From: Intestinibaculum porci
GTDB lineage: Bacteria > Bacillota_I > Bacilli_A > Erysipelotrichales > Coprobacillaceae
Direction of reading: 5' to 3'
Length of the DNA stretch: 64,000 nucleotides
Assembly: GCF_003925875.1 (NCBI RefSeq)
Contig: NZ_AP019309.1
Coordinates: 3,148,925-3,212,924, forward strand
The translations under genes were made by a program, and so were the position numbers. Positions 35,410 through 47,540 of the stretch are shown here, piece by piece. The notes beneath the pieces are model-generated. The model saw nothing but the letters and a program-made list of their open reading frames with translations, was not told where the DNA came from and did no database searches. Position 1 is the first letter of the stretch. The number at the start of each line of letters is the position of its first letter.

Positions 35410-35438
35410 GAAAAAGACTAAGGCTTTCACCTTAGTCC
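35410..35438 (-). terminator. Terminator of the atp operon
   Basis: Minus-strand stem GACTAAGG / CCTTAGTC with a 6-nt loop followed by TTTTTC, 6 nt after the atpC stop. Confidence 0.9.
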
Positions 35439-35443
35439 TTTGC

Positions 35444-38122
<2,679 letters not shown>

Positions 38123-38125
38123 CTA

Positions 38126-39649
38126 TTACCCTGCTTTCTGAAGTCTTTCGAACTGTTCTACATAAGTCTTCATGGCAGCTTTTAAGTTTTCGATCAGACT
38201 ATCTGATAAGACTTTCTTTTCGGTAATTTCTTTAACGTAATCAGGATGATGGGCGGTCATGTTATCGACTAAACCACTCATGAAATCACTGATTTTGTCG
38301 GTCTTAATAGTTTTCGTAAAGCCATATTTTAAGGCGAATAACGTTAAGACCATTTCTTCTACACTACGTGGCGAATACTGTGGCTGAATTAACGTCTGTA
38401 AGATTCTTTCCCCTTTATCGATGACTGATTTCGTTTCTGCATCAAGGTCAGAACCAAACTGAGCGAAAGATTTCATTTCTTCATACTGTGCTAATTCATA
38501 TTTTAATGTCGATGAAACCTGCTTCATGGCTTTGATCTGGGCAGCGGAACCAACACGGGATACGGATAAACCAGTATCGATGGCTGGTCTGAAACCAGAG
38601 TTAAATAATTCCTGCTGTAAGAAGATCTGACCATCAGTAATCGAAATAACATTGGTTGGGATATAAGCTGAGATATCGCCAGCCTGGGTTTCGATAATTG
38701 GCAGGGCGGTAATGGAACCACCGCCATTTTCTTCATTTAATTTACAAGATCTTTCTAGTAATCTTGAATGTAAGTAGAAGACATCACCTGGATAAGCTTC
38801 ACGACCTGGGGCTCTCTTTAATAAGAGGGATAAGGTACGGTAAGCAACGGCGTGTTTACTTAAATCATCGTATACGATCAGGACATCTTTGCCCTGTTCA
38901 AGCCATTCTTCACCAATCGCACAGCCGGCATATGGAGCGATGTACTGAACTGGTGCTAATTCTGAGGCACTGGCAGAGACAACGGTTGTATATTCCATTG
39001 CGCCACCTTCTTTTAATTTCTGAACAACCTGCGCAACGGTTGAGTTTTTCTGTCCAATTGCGACATAGATACAGTAAATATTCTGACCTTTCTGGTTCAA
39101 AATAGTATCAATGGCAATCGCTGTTTTACCAGTCTGACGGTCACCGATAATTAATTCTCGCTGACCACGACCGATAGGGATGATGGCATCGATCGTTGTA
39201 ATCCCGGTCTGTAATGGCGTATCAACACTCTTACGGGTCATAACCCCTGGTGCAATACGTTCAATTGGACGGGTTTTAGTGGTATGGATTTCTCCCTGAC
39301 CATCAATCGCCTGTCCTAATGGGTTAACAACACGACCTAATAATTCGTCGCCGACCGCAACTTCCATAATACGGCCTGTACGACGGACTTCATCGCCTTC
39401 CTTAATTTCATCTGAATTCCCTAAGAGTGTGACACCGACACTATCTTCATCGAGGTTCATGACCATCCCATATACGCTATGAGGGAATTCGATTAATTCA
39501 CCCAGCATGGCATTGTCTAAACCGTGAATAACTGAGACACCGTCACCGACAGTCATGACTGTACCAACGTCTTTCTGTTCAATGACATCATCGTAATGCT
39601 TGATTTGTTCTTTAATCAAAGCACTGATCTCATCTGGTCTTAAACTCAC
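38126..39649 (-). CDS. atpA: ATP synthase F1 alpha subunit
   Basis: 507 aa from GTG at 39649 giving (M)[15 protein letters not shown], which matches the usual AtpA N-terminus and has AGGTG 6 nt upstream; a GTG three codons earlier (39658) is in frame but lies in the RBS. P-loop [18 protein letters not shown], regulatory nucleotide site, C-terminal helical domain. Non-catalytic nucleotide-binding subunit of F1. Confidence 0.98.
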   Translation of the reverse strand: MSLRPDEISALIKEQIKHYDDVIEQKDVGTVMTVGDGVSVIHGLDNAMLGELIEFPHSVYGMVMNLDEDSVGVTLLGNSDEIKEGDEVRRTGRIMEVAVGDELLGRVVNPLGQAIDGQGEIHTTKTRPIERIAPGVMTRKSVDTPLQTGITTIDAIIPIGRGQRELIIGDRQTGKTAIAIDTILNQKGQNIYCIYVAIGQKNSTVAQVVQKLKEGGAMEYTTVVSASASELAPVQYIAPYAGCAIGEEWLEQGKDVLIVYDDLSKHAVAYRTLSLLLKRAPGREAYPGDVFYLHSRLLERSCKLNEENGGGSITALPIIETQAGDISAYIPTNVISITDGQIFLQQELFNSGFRPAIDTGLSVSRVGSAAQIKAMKQVSSTLKYELAQYEEMKSFAQFGSDLDAETKSVIDKGERILQTLIQPQYSPRSVEEMVLTLFALKYGFTKTIKTDKISDFMSGLVDNMTAHHPDYVKEITEKKVLSDSLIENLKAAMKTYVEQFERLQKAG

Positions 39650-39658
39650 ACTGTTCAC

Positions 39659-40195
39659 CTACTTTCCTAAAAGCTCATTTCTAAGCTTTTCAACTTTATT
39701 TTTAATAGAATCATCATAGACTCTGTCATTGATCTGAACACGGATCCCACCGATCAGGTTCTGATCAACAATCTGGCGAAGAACGATGGATTTGTTTTCT
39801 TTCTTAGAAACAGCACCGGCAATATCCTTGATCTGAGCATCAGATAATGGATAAGCAGTATACACAATACCTTCTTCGATTCCTAACTTTTTATTGCATA
39901 AACCAATAAAGCTTCGAACAATATCACGAATATAACGAACTCTTCTTTTCTTGACTAACAGTTTAAGAAAATTCAGCACATATTTAGAAACTGATGAGGC
40001 AAATGCCTGATCTAACAGTTTGTATTTGTCATCATCAGAAACCAAAACATGTGAAAAGAACTGAATAAATACAGGATCACTTTCTAAAACAGTGTCCACT
40101 AACTTCATATCCTTGAGATACGCATCAACTGCATTCTCATCTTCCGCTAAAGCGAAGAGAGACTCAGCATAGCGATCAGCAACCTGACTATCCAT
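39659..40195 (-). CDS. atpH: ATP synthase delta subunit (OSCP)
   Basis: 178 aa. N-terminal six-helix domain (VADRYAESLFALAEDENAVDAYLKDM) and C-terminal GGIRVQINDRVYDDSIKNKVEKLR, the standard delta signature. Joins the peripheral stalk to F1. Its ATG overlaps the atpF stop. Confidence 0.96.
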   Translation of the reverse strand: MDSQVADRYAESLFALAEDENAVDAYLKDMKLVDTVLESDPVFIQFFSHVLVSDDDKYKLLDQAFASSVSKYVLNFLKLLVKKRRVRYIRDIVRSFIGLCNKKLGIEEGIVYTAYPLSDAQIKDIAGAVSKKENKSIVLRQIVDQNLIGGIRVQINDRVYDDSIKNKVEKLRNELLGK

Positions 40196-40695
40196 TAGTT
40201 CACAACCTTATCTACAAAGTCTTTAACCATGGCATCGTTAGCAGCTGCATCCATTTCTTTATTCATAATCTTTTCCGCTACCTGCGTGGCGATATCGACG
40301 ATTTCCGTCTTCATCTCAGCGCGCGCCTGCGCTTTCTGTGCTTCGATTTCTTCTTCGGCCTGGGCCATTTTCTTTCTAGCCTGTTCGTTAGCAGCATCCA
40401 TGATTTTCTGCTTTTCTTTATTTGCATCTTCTTTTGCCATATCGACAATTTCACGATACTGTTTCGCACTTTCACGAGCCTGTTTTTCTGACTCATCTAA
40501 GTATGTCTGTGCCTGATCGCGCATATCTTTGGCATCAGTGATGTTCTTTTCGATCGCATCTGCTCGTTTATCCAAGAAACCAACGACAAATTTCCAGCAG
40601 TATTTCTTAAATAACAAGAACAGAATGCCAGTCGAGCATAACTGCACAATGATTGTGGTAATGTTCGGGAATAGCTTCAATTCAATATCTGGCAT
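40195..40695 (-). CDS. atpF: ATP synthase F0 b subunit
   Basis: 166 aa. One N-terminal membrane helix (TIIVQLCSTGILFLLFKKYCWKFVVGFLDKR) followed by a long charged coiled coil (residues ~45-150, rich in Lys/Glu/Ala/Gln), the peripheral stalk. Normal length; 29 nt downstream of atpE. Confidence 0.96.
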   Translation of the reverse strand: MPDIELKLFPNITTIIVQLCSTGILFLLFKKYCWKFVVGFLDKRADAIEKNITDAKDMRDQAQTYLDESEKQARESAKQYREIVDMAKEDANKEKQKIMDAANEQARKKMAQAEEEIEAQKAQARAEMKTEIVDIATQVAEKIMNKEMDAAANDAMVKDFVDKVVN

Positions 40696-40724
40696 CGCAA
40701 TTCCTCCTTAAATAATAAATGGTA

Positions 40725-40952
40725 TTAATATACGAAGATTAAGATTAATGAAACAAGTAAACCATATAAGGCTACAGTTTCTGTTAAGGCGATACCTAAA
40801 ATCATTAATGTACGAATCTTGTTTTCAGCTTCTGGGTTACGACCTAATGCTTCAAGGGCTCTTGAAGCGGCGATCCCTTCACCGATACCTGTACCTAAAC
40901 CTGCTAATACTGCGATACCTGCAGCGATCGCAATCAAACCTTTATCTGTCAT
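40725..40952 (-). CDS. atpE: ATP synthase F0 c subunit (two-carboxylate ion site)
   Basis: 75 aa helical hairpin forming the rotor ring. Loop RNPE (38-41) contacts F1. The ion carboxylate is Glu58 (LTETVALYG). Helix 1 carries a second carboxylate, Glu25 (GIGEGIAASRA), where many Na+-type c subunits have Gln. Thr59 and Tyr63 match other Na+ ligand positions of Ilyobacter-type rings (Ser66, Tyr70), while Leu56 and Val60 differ from Val63 and Thr67. Two-carboxylate rings are known in Na+-driven synthases (Fusobacterium), so Na+ coupling is possible but not certain. Confidence 0.96.
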   Translation of the reverse strand: MTDKGLIAIAAGIAVLAGLGTGIGEGIAASRALEALGRNPEAENKIRTLMILGIALTETVALYGLLVSLILIFVY

Positions 40953-40991
40953 AATTTCTTTTCCTCCTAAATAAATAGATTAGACATTTTT

Positions 40992-41657
40992 TTATTCCTC
41001 ATCAGGGTTCTCAATCGAGATCATGATTGTGGATATAGTAACAAAGACTAACGCCTGGATGACACCTGAGAATACATCGAAATATGCATGTAATAATGGT
41101 GCAACCAGCGGACCAATAAAGTTAAATGGAATAATGTGACTAGACAGCCAGTTCGTAAACGTGTAAACCAAGGCCATAATAAATGTCCCACTTAACATAT
41201 TACAGAAAATACGCAATGAAATAGAGATCAATGGTGAAATCAAACCAAAGAGGTTTGTAGGCGGAATCAGATTCCCTTTAATGTAGGAACCTAAGCCCTG
41301 GTGTTTAATCGAATTAATCTGGATCAAAACGAAAGTAACCATTGTCAGTGATAATGTTACGGACCAGTTCGAAGTCGGGGCATCAAAGCCAATCAGACCT
41401 GACAGGTTAGAACATACCAGCCAAATAAACAGCATCGTGTACCAGACATAATAGTTTTGTGAGAATTTCTTTGGGAAAATCCCGCCAAAATAGTCATATA
41501 ACCATTTAATTAACGATTCAAACACAAGCATAATACCATGAGGTCTCTCTAACGGATCTGCTTCTTTGAATTTCTTACCTACCCAAATGAAGAATATTGC
41601 CAAAACGGTTGTGATGATTAAAGAATAAACCAGCTCACTTTGAATGACGATCTTCAT
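40992..41657 (-). CDS. atpB: ATP synthase F0 a subunit
   Basis: 221 aa, 5-6 membrane helices. The penultimate helices contain ISLRIFCNMLSGTFIMALVY with the essential Arg (ISLRIFCN), and a C-terminal helix FSGVIQALVFVTISTIMIS with the usual Gln. Forms the ion half-channels facing the c ring. Starts at TAATG overlapping the atpI stop. Confidence 0.97.
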   Translation of the reverse strand: MKIVIQSELVYSLIITTVLAIFFIWVGKKFKEADPLERPHGIMLVFESLIKWLYDYFGGIFPKKFSQNYYVWYTMLFIWLVCSNLSGLIGFDAPTSNWSVTLSLTMVTFVLIQINSIKHQGLGSYIKGNLIPPTNLFGLISPLISISLRIFCNMLSGTFIMALVYTFTNWLSSHIIPFNFIGPLVAPLLHAYFDVFSGVIQALVFVTISTIMISIENPDEE

Positions 41658-42019
41658 TATTCATGTTTCCTCCTTTCCCTGAATGTCGTCCAGTAGATGG
41701 TATACTTTGGCAGCATCAGCGCCAGAAAGCTCGTCACTAATAACGGATAGAGCTTAAAATAGACCCCCGGCAGTAGACCGATGGCATAGATTGGCAGCTT
41801 TAACATTAAAAGCAGAACCCCCCACTTAGACTTTTTTAAAATGATCAGATCGACCATTTTTATATTTACAAAATATACAAGCATGCCAATGGCTGAGCCA
41901 TAAACCCAGCCCAAGGCATAACCTACATTTTTTGTAACGATAGTAACGATGATCAGAATAACCAGCACAAAACTGAAAAGAGGCTGGCTCTGCCTGAGCA
42001 TCTTCTTGAGATCATCCAT
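41657..42019 (-). CDS. atpI: ATP synthase accessory subunit I
   Basis: 120 aa with four hydrophobic helices (FVLVILIIVTIVTKNVGYALGW, SAIGMLVYFVNIKMVDLIIL and two more). Position between upp and atpB and the fold pattern fit AtpI, which helps assemble the c ring and has been linked to cation supply. Sequence conservation is low in this family, so the call relies on context. Abuts upp and atpB by 1-nt overlaps. Confidence 0.85.
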   Translation of the reverse strand: MDDLKKMLRQSQPLFSFVLVILIIVTIVTKNVGYALGWVYGSAIGMLVYFVNIKMVDLIILKKSKWGVLLLMLKLPIYAIGLLPGVYFKLYPLLVTSFLALMLPKYTIYWTTFRERRKHE

Positions 42020-42642
42020 TAATCCGTACCAAACAGACGATCCCCAGCATCCCCTAAACCAGGAACAATATAACCATTTTCATTCAAATGATCATCTAAC
42101 GCAGCTAACGTAATATCCACATCCGGATGCTTCTTCTGTAAGAATTTAACGCCTTCTGGGGCGCCCACTAAGCACACTAAGATAATATCTTTCGCACCGC
42201 GTTTTTTAATATCTTCAATCGCCATATCAGCGGACCCGCCGGTCGCTAACATCGGATCGACAATAATCACTTTAGAATTTTCAATACCTTTAGGAAAACG
42301 GGCATAGTATTCATGGGGTTCTAATGTTTCCTCATCACGATACATCCCGATGTGACCAATTTTCGCATTCGGCATAATCGTTCTGAATCCATCTACTAAC
42401 CCGATCCCAGCTCTTAAAATCGGTACTAAGACAATCTGTTCTGCTAATTCATAACCGGTCGTCTTACAAACTGGGGTTTCGATATCGATCAATTTCAATG
42501 GGAAATTCTTTGATACTTCATAAGCCATTAACATGGCAATTTCATCAAGCGCCTGCTTGAAAAGATAAGTGGAAGTATCCTTATTTCGCATAATCGATAA
42601 TTTATGTTTAATAAGGGAATGATCAATAATTGTAACACTCAT
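42019..42642 (-). CDS. upp: Uracil phosphoribosyltransferase
   Basis: 207 aa. Converts uracil and PRPP to UMP (pyrimidine salvage). PRPP loop [18 protein letters not shown] and uracil-binding C-terminal region [22 protein letters not shown]-terminal [17 protein letters not shown] is characteristic. 6 nt downstream of glyA. The upp-atpI link is shared with Bacillus. Confidence 0.98.
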   Translation of the reverse strand: MSVTIIDHSLIKHKLSIMRNKDTSTYLFKQALDEIAMLMAYEVSKNFPLKLIDIETPVCKTTGYELAEQIVLVPILRAGIGLVDGFRTIMPNAKIGHIGMYRDEETLEPHEYYARFPKGIENSKVIIVDPMLATGGSADMAIEDIKKRGAKDIILVCLVGAPEGVKFLQKKHPDVDITLAALDDHLNENGYIVPGLGDAGDRLFGTD

Positions 42643-42648
42643 AAAAAA

Positions 42649-43896
42649 CTACTTCTCCAAATAATTAATATCCTTGTACATTGTCACTTTATCAGTTAAA
42701 GCTTTCACTCTTGCTAAACAAGCCTGTTTCACTTCATCTGTTTCTTCATTCTTTAAACGATAAGCGATAATCTTACCAACTTCTCTAAAGTCGTCTTCCT
42801 TAAAGCCTTTTGTCGTCATTGCCGGGGTACCCACACGGATCCCAGATGCTTTGAATGGTTTTTCAGTATCAAAAGGAATCGCATTCTTATTAGCAGTGAT
42901 GTTGACTTCATCAAGTAAACGCTGGGCTTTCTTTCCAGAGATACCGCAGCTAGCTTTCACATCCACTAACATTAAGTGGTTATCTGTACCGCCCGTCACG
43001 ATTCTAAAACCTTCTTCTTTTAAAGATGCTTCTAAAGCTTTGGCATTGGCTTTCACCTGTTTCGCATATTCTTTGAATTCTGGCTGCAGTGCTTCATAGA
43101 AGCAGGCTGCTTTGGCCGCGATAATATGCATTAATGGTCCCCCCTGCATACCTGGGAAGACAGCCGAATTGATCTTCTTGATTAATTCTTCGCTATTAGT
43201 CATGATAACCCCGCCACGAGGACCTCTTAAAGTCTTATGCGTAGTGGTGGTAACAACATCCGCATATGGGAATGGTGAAGGATGTTCACCAGCGGCTACT
43301 AAACCAGCGATATGAGCAATATCCACCATGAATAAAGCGCCATTTTCATGAGCTACATCAGCCATGAATTTAAAATCGATCACTCTTGAATAAGCTGAAG
43401 CACCAGCCACAACTAACTTTGGTTTGATCTCTTCAACTAATTTCTTGTAAGCATCGTAATCGATGGTTTCCGTATCACGTTTCACCCCATATTCATGGAA
43501 TTCATAAGTTTTCCCTGAGAAGTTGACTGGGGAACCATGCGTTAAATGACCGCCATCAGCTAAGCTCATGCCTAAGACTTTATCACCGGGCTGTAATAAC
43601 GCAAAGTAAACCGCGGTGTTGGCCTGAGCCCCAGAATGAGGCTGGACATTAGCATATTTGCAGTTAAATAACTGACATACCCGGTCGATCGCTAATGTTT
43701 CGACTTCATCGACGAACTGACAGCCGCCATAATATCTCTTCCCGGGATAACCTTCGGCATATTTATTTGTTAAAACGGAACCAGCTAACTGTAAGATTTC
43801 TTCAGACACAAAGTTTTCTGAAGCGATTAATTCAATGTTATTTCTCTGTCTGTTTAATTCTCTCTGAACACTTTCAAATACTGCTGTATCTCTCAT
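42649..43896 (-). CDS. glyA: Serine hydroxymethyltransferase
   Basis: 415 aa PLP enzyme interconverting serine and glycine with tetrahydrofolate; main source of one-carbon units. PLP lysine in [18 protein letters not shown] (~225), substrate region [10 protein letters not shown]-like ([16 protein letters not shown]) and [10 protein letters not shown]. Length and motifs are standard. Confidence 0.99.
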   Translation of the reverse strand: MRDTAVFESVQRELNRQRNNIELIASENFVSEEILQLAGSVLTNKYAEGYPGKRYYGGCQFVDEVETLAIDRVCQLFNCKYANVQPHSGAQANTAVYFALLQPGDKVLGMSLADGGHLTHGSPVNFSGKTYEFHEYGVKRDTETIDYDAYKKLVEEIKPKLVVAGASAYSRVIDFKFMADVAHENGALFMVDIAHIAGLVAAGEHPSPFPYADVVTTTTHKTLRGPRGGVIMTNSEELIKKINSAVFPGMQGGPLMHIIAAKAACFYEALQPEFKEYAKQVKANAKALEASLKEEGFRIVTGGTDNHLMLVDVKASCGISGKKAQRLLDEVNITANKNAIPFDTEKPFKASGIRVGTPAMTTKGFKEDDFREVGKIIAYRLKNEETDEVKQACLARVKALTDKVTMYKDINYLEK

Positions 43897-43900
43897 CGGT

Positions 43901-44341
43901 TTACTCCTTTTCTAAAGCCATCATTTTTTCGATACGGCGGACATGACGTCCTCCTTCAAAATCAGTTGTTAACCAGGCTTTTAAGATTTCTACGGCTAAG
44001 CCTTCACCAATCACGCGCTGACCCATGGCAAGCATATTGGCATCGTTATGGGCACGTGTCGCTTTAGCACTAAAGACATCATGACATAAAGCACATCTGA
44101 TGCCGTCTACTTTATTGCAGGTAATGGATACCCCAATTCCTGTCCCGCAGACAACAACACCTTTTTCACATTCTCCGCTGGCAACTGCTTTAGCTGCTTT
44201 GGATGCATAATCAGGATAATCGCAGGATTCTTCACTATAAGTACCAAAATCCTCAATTTCATATCCCATCTTCTTCATTTCTTCGATTAAAACATTTTTT
44301 AATCGGAATCCGCCATGATCACAGGCGACGGCAATTTTCAT
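43901..44341 (-). CDS. rpiB: Ribose-5-phosphate isomerase B
   Basis: 146 aa RpiB/LacAB-type isomerase. [10 protein letters not shown] at the N-terminus, catalytic cysteine region [27 protein letters not shown] and [15 protein letters not shown]. Interconverts ribose 5-phosphate and ribulose 5-phosphate. Overlaps tsaC by 4 nt and sits 4 nt before glyA. Confidence 0.96.
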   Translation of the reverse strand: MKIAVACDHGGFRLKNVLIEEMKKMGYEIEDFGTYSEESCDYPDYASKAAKAVASGECEKGVVVCGTGIGVSITCNKVDGIRCALCHDVFSAKATRAHNDANMLAMGQRVIGEGLAVEILKAWLTTDFEGGRHVRRIEKMMALEKE

Positions 44342-44940
44342 CGAAAGGCCTCCTTTATTTCTTTTTCGGTGATTTCACCTTCACGCAGCACTTTAACCTG
44401 GCCATCTGTTAACATCACCACGGTGCTCGCCACCAGTGAGTGAGAATGTCCTTCAACCACCAGATCAATGCGTCCATCGAGCTGCTCGAGAACTTCCTGC
44501 GTACTGCTGGTATTGCCATGTCCTGAAAGATTCGCACTCGTCACTGAGAGAGCCCCGCAGCGATCAATCAGATCGAGTACAAAAGGGCTATCCGGAATCC
44601 GAATACCGATGGTTGGTAAACCATTGGTCATCGCCTCCGCCACATTCTCCTTTTTCTTTAAGACGAGGGTAATGCGTCCGGGCATGAATGTTCTCGCTAC
44701 ATTCATGATCTTTTCATCGACATAAGCATACTTTTCGATTTCTTCGATATGCGATAACATCAGCGTAATCGCCTTGGAATGATCACGGTTTTTCGCGATA
44801 AAAAGCTTTTCTAAAGCCTTGGGATCACCAAATTTCACCCCAACGCCATAAACCGTTTCGGTTGGAAAAGCGACCACTTCACCGCGTTGCAGCGCGTCAG
44901 CCACTTCCGCAATTTGTTCCTGTTTGACGATTTTTGTCAT
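44338..44940 (-). CDS. tsaC: L-threonylcarbamoyladenylate synthase (TsaC/YrdC type)
   Basis: 200 aa YrdC-fold enzyme making the intermediate for t6A37 of tRNAs. Motifs: FPTETVYGVGVKFGDPKAL, AKNRDHSKAITLM, TIGIRIPDSPFVLDL, LSVTSANLSGHG. It lacks the C-terminal Sua5 extension present in B. subtilis YwlC, so it is the short TsaC form. First gene of the tsaC-rpiB-glyA-upp-atp run, start ATG 44940 with AGGTG upstream. Confidence 0.94.
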   Translation of the reverse strand: MTKIVKQEQIAEVADALQRGEVVAFPTETVYGVGVKFGDPKALEKLFIAKNRDHSKAITLMLSHIEEIEKYAYVDEKIMNVARTFMPGRITLVLKKKENVAEAMTNGLPTIGIRIPDSPFVLDLIDRCGALSVTSANLSGHGNTSSTQEVLEQLDGRIDLVVEGHSHSLVASTVVMLTDGQVKVLREGEITEKEIKEAFR

Positions 44941-45205
44941 AATATCACCTCATACTAGTTGATATTTTAGCACAAATAATCATGTATTTATAGGACATCC
45001 CGGCTCATGAAATCGTTTTCTTTGTGTAAAAAACAACTTTTTTCTACAAATTTCTTGTTTTGCATAGGACTATCGCTGCCTTTTCATATTTCCTTTCATT
45101 TTTGGTCACATAAATTTCATCATAAAAAATTTAATCCATATTGTGAAACTTTCTTGTTTTATGTTATGATAAAAGGTTATAATGTACCAAAGGGAGTTTT
45201 TTTAC
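44941..45205. promoter_or_regulatory. Divergent promoter region, tsaC operon / GGDEF gene
   Basis: 265 bp without a supported gene (a 74-codon plus-strand frame lacks an RBS and start context). Plus strand: TTGTGA (45141-45146) - 18 - TATGAT (45165-45170) before the GGDEF gene. Minus strand: TAAAAT ~25 nt upstream of tsaC, with poor -35. Confidence 0.5.
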
Positions 45206-46552
45206 ATGAAAGAATTAATGCAGTTTTTTGAAAACTACGAAGATGTGGTCTATATCACTGAGATCAGTACTAATAAAGTCGTTTTCCTTAATAAAGCAGG
45301 TCGGGAAGCCTTGCATTTGACAAGTGATGATCAATATTTGGGACAAAAGTGCTATAAAACATTTTATGGTTATGATTTGCCATGTGCCAACTGTACCAAT
45401 GATTTTTTAAATGAGAACACGTTCTATGACTGGAGTGTTATTAATGAACGCGTCGCTTCGACTTTTTTGGTAAGAGACACGATGATTGTCGAAAATGGCG
45501 TCGCGTATCGCGTGGAAATAGCGACCGATCTTAATACTCTTAATCCATCTCCATCTCAAACGCAGATCAAAATGAATAATAATGAACGCATTCTTAATAA
45601 TGTCTATGACGCCGCCTATAGTACAAATGATCCCATTAAGGCGATTGAGCTGTCCATCGAAACTTTAGGGCGACAGTTTGATAGTGACCGCATGTACATT
45701 TTTGAGGATAATCCAGACGGCACTTCATCCAATACGTATGAATGGTGCCGGGAAGGCATTACCCCAGAAATTCATAATCTCCAGAATGTGTCAGCAAGTA
45801 CCATGCATGTTTGGAATAAACACTTTGAAAAAGGGGAAAATATCATCATTTATGATTTAGAGGAATACAAACCGATCGATCCGGAAATGTATGATACTCT
45901 CAAGCCGCAAAACATTCACAGCTTAGTGGTGGGACCGTTAACGCTTGGCAATCAGCGCTTTGGATTCTATGGTGTCGATAATCCTCCTCATGATGCGATT
46001 GGCAATATCACCACCATGTATACGCTCTTAGGCAAGTTTCTCGCTTCCCTGGTGCGTGACCGGGATCGCGCTAAAAAACTGCGTCAGCTCAGTTATAATG
46101 ATGCCTTAACCGGACTGTTTAACCGTGCTTCCCTGCATGATTATATGAAAGCCTTGAAGAATCAGTCGATTACATTCTTTTTCTTTGATCTCAATGGTCT
46201 CAAGCATATCAATGACTACTATGGTCATCATGAAGGCGATTTATTTATTATCCGCGCAGCCAATGTGCTGAAAAACTTCTTTATGCCAGACCCTGTTTTC
46301 CGCATGGGCGGTGATGAATTTTTAAGCATTAAAATCGGCTTGACAGAGGCAGAGGCTCAAGACATGAATGAGGCCCTGCGCAAACATTTGGTAGACGAAG
46401 ATATCTCGACAGCTGTCGGGATGGTCTGGAAACCAGATAATTCTTTACCATTCAATATCATTTTCAAAGAAGCCGATTATCAGATGTATAACGACAAGAA
46501 AAAATACTATAGTTCAAGGCTGCATGATCGCCGTATTGATCGTAACTCATAA
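45206..46552 (+). CDS. PAS/GAF-like diguanylate cyclase
   Basis: 448 aa from ATG 45206 (AAGGGAG 8-9 nt upstream). N-terminal PAS domain (VVYITEISTNKVVFLNKAGREAL) with a short cysteine cluster CYKTFYGYDLPCANC, typical of a sub-group of gut Firmicutes PAS domains; a GAF-like domain (~130-285: AIELSIETLGRQFDSDRMYIFED); then a GGDEF domain (DALTGLFNRASLHDYM, FFDLNGLKHINDYYGHHEGD) with an intact active site MGGDEFLSI. The GGDEF lacks an obvious RxxD inhibitory site. Predicted to make c-di-GMP; with the EAL protein at 1-3171 it indicates a c-di-GMP network. Confidence 0.88.
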   Translation: MKELMQFFENYEDVVYITEISTNKVVFLNKAGREALHLTSDDQYLGQKCYKTFYGYDLPCANCTNDFLNENTFYDWSVINERVASTFLVRDTMIVENGVAYRVEIATDLNTLNPSPSQTQIKMNNNERILNNVYDAAYSTNDPIKAIELSIETLGRQFDSDRMYIFEDNPDGTSSNTYEWCREGITPEIHNLQNVSASTMHVWNKHFEKGENIIIYDLEEYKPIDPEMYDTLKPQNIHSLVVGPLTLGNQRFGFYGVDNPPHDAIGNITTMYTLLGKFLASLVRDRDRAKKLRQLSYNDALTGLFNRASLHDYMKALKNQSITFFFFDLNGLKHINDYYGHHEGDLFIIRAANVLKNFFMPDPVFRMGGDEFLSIKIGLTEAEAQDMNEALRKHLVDEDISTAVGMVWKPDNSLPFNIIFKEADYQMYNDKKKYYSSRLHDRRIDRNS

Positions 46553-46607
46553 ATTCATTTCATTCATTTTTTGAATATGTTAAACTGAAAGAAAGGGGGT
46601 TAAACAC

Positions 46608-47540
46608 ATGAAAAAAGATACCAAAATTGCCATTGGGGCAGCCCTGGTTACCGGGGTGATTACTTACAGTCTGATCGGTTATGAAGCACTCAAATTTGCG
46701 GCGCAGCGCAATTTAAAAAGAAAAGCGATTCATACACCTGATGTCCACCACGAATTAAAGAAAGAAGATATGGATTTCTTAGATCAGGCGCACTTTATTG
46801 ACATGGAAATCACCGCTTTTGATGATTTAAAACTAAAAGGAAAACTGCTTCCAGCCAGTGAGGATAGTAATAAAGTCATTATTCTTGTCCACGGTTATCA
46901 TTCGACGAATTTCCGCGACTGGGCTTACTTCTTACGTTTCTATCATGAATTAGGCTATCATATCTTACTGCCAAATGCCCGCGCTCATGGCGATAGCGAA
47001 GGGGACTATGCTGGTTTTGGCTGGTTAGATCGCTTAGATATCTTAGAATGGATTCATGAAGTCCAGAAATATTTTGCCTTCAAACCATTACAAATTGTTT
47101 TACACGGCTTATCGATGGGCGGCGCGGCCGTTTTAATGGCCAGTGGTGAAGATTTATCGCAGGATGTCAAATGCATTATTTCCGACTGCAGCTATACTAA
47201 TATCATTGATGAATTCAGAAATATCCTGAAAAACAAAAAAATCCCTTCAAACTTGCTTGTTCCAAATGCAGAAACAATGTCGAAGAGAGTTCTTGGTTAT
47301 GATATTAAAGATGCCGATGCTACTAAGCAGGTGGCGAAGTCTCATACCCCAACATTATTCATTCATGGAGATCAGGATGACTTTGTCCCAACTTATATGG
47401 TCTATGAATTATATAAAGCCTGCAATGCCCCAAAAGACTTACTCGTTGTCGAAGGAGCGAACCATGCCGATAGCTACATGGTGAATCAGCCGCTTTATGA
47501 AAGTACCGTTAAAAATTTCTTAAACAAATACGTTCATTAA
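46608..47540 (+). CDS. Membrane-anchored alpha/beta hydrolase
   Basis: 310 aa. One N-terminal hydrophobic helix (IAIGAALVTGVITYSLIGYEAL) suggests an anchor or uncleaved signal. The alpha/beta-hydrolase core has IILVHGYHS (oxyanion region), nucleophile elbow GLSMGGAA, acid in HGDQDDFVP and His in EGANHADSY. Related to the YqkD/BAAT-like serine hydrolases; substrate unknown. GGGGG-type RBS upstream of ATG 46608. Convergent with, and overlapping by 4 nt, the ketopantoate reductase-like gene. Confidence 0.85.
   Translation: MKKDTKIAIGAALVTGVITYSLIGYEALKFAAQRNLKRKAIHTPDVHHELKKEDMDFLDQAHFIDMEITAFDDLKLKGKLLPASEDSNKVIILVHGYHSTNFRDWAYFLRFYHELGYHILLPNARAHGDSEGDYAGFGWLDRLDILEWIHEVQKYFAFKPLQIVLHGLSMGGAAVLMASGEDLSQDVKCIISDCSYTNIIDEFRNILKNKKIPSNLLVPNAETMSKRVLGYDIKDADATKQVAKSHTPTLFIHGDQDDFVPTYMVYELYKACNAPKDLLVVEGANHADSYMVNQPLYESTVKNFLNKYVH

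Noticed and set aside
45007-45231. 74-codon plus-strand frame before the GGDEF gene
   Set aside because: No ribosome binding site; it overlaps the promoter and start of the GGDEF gene in another frame, and its composition looks non-coding.
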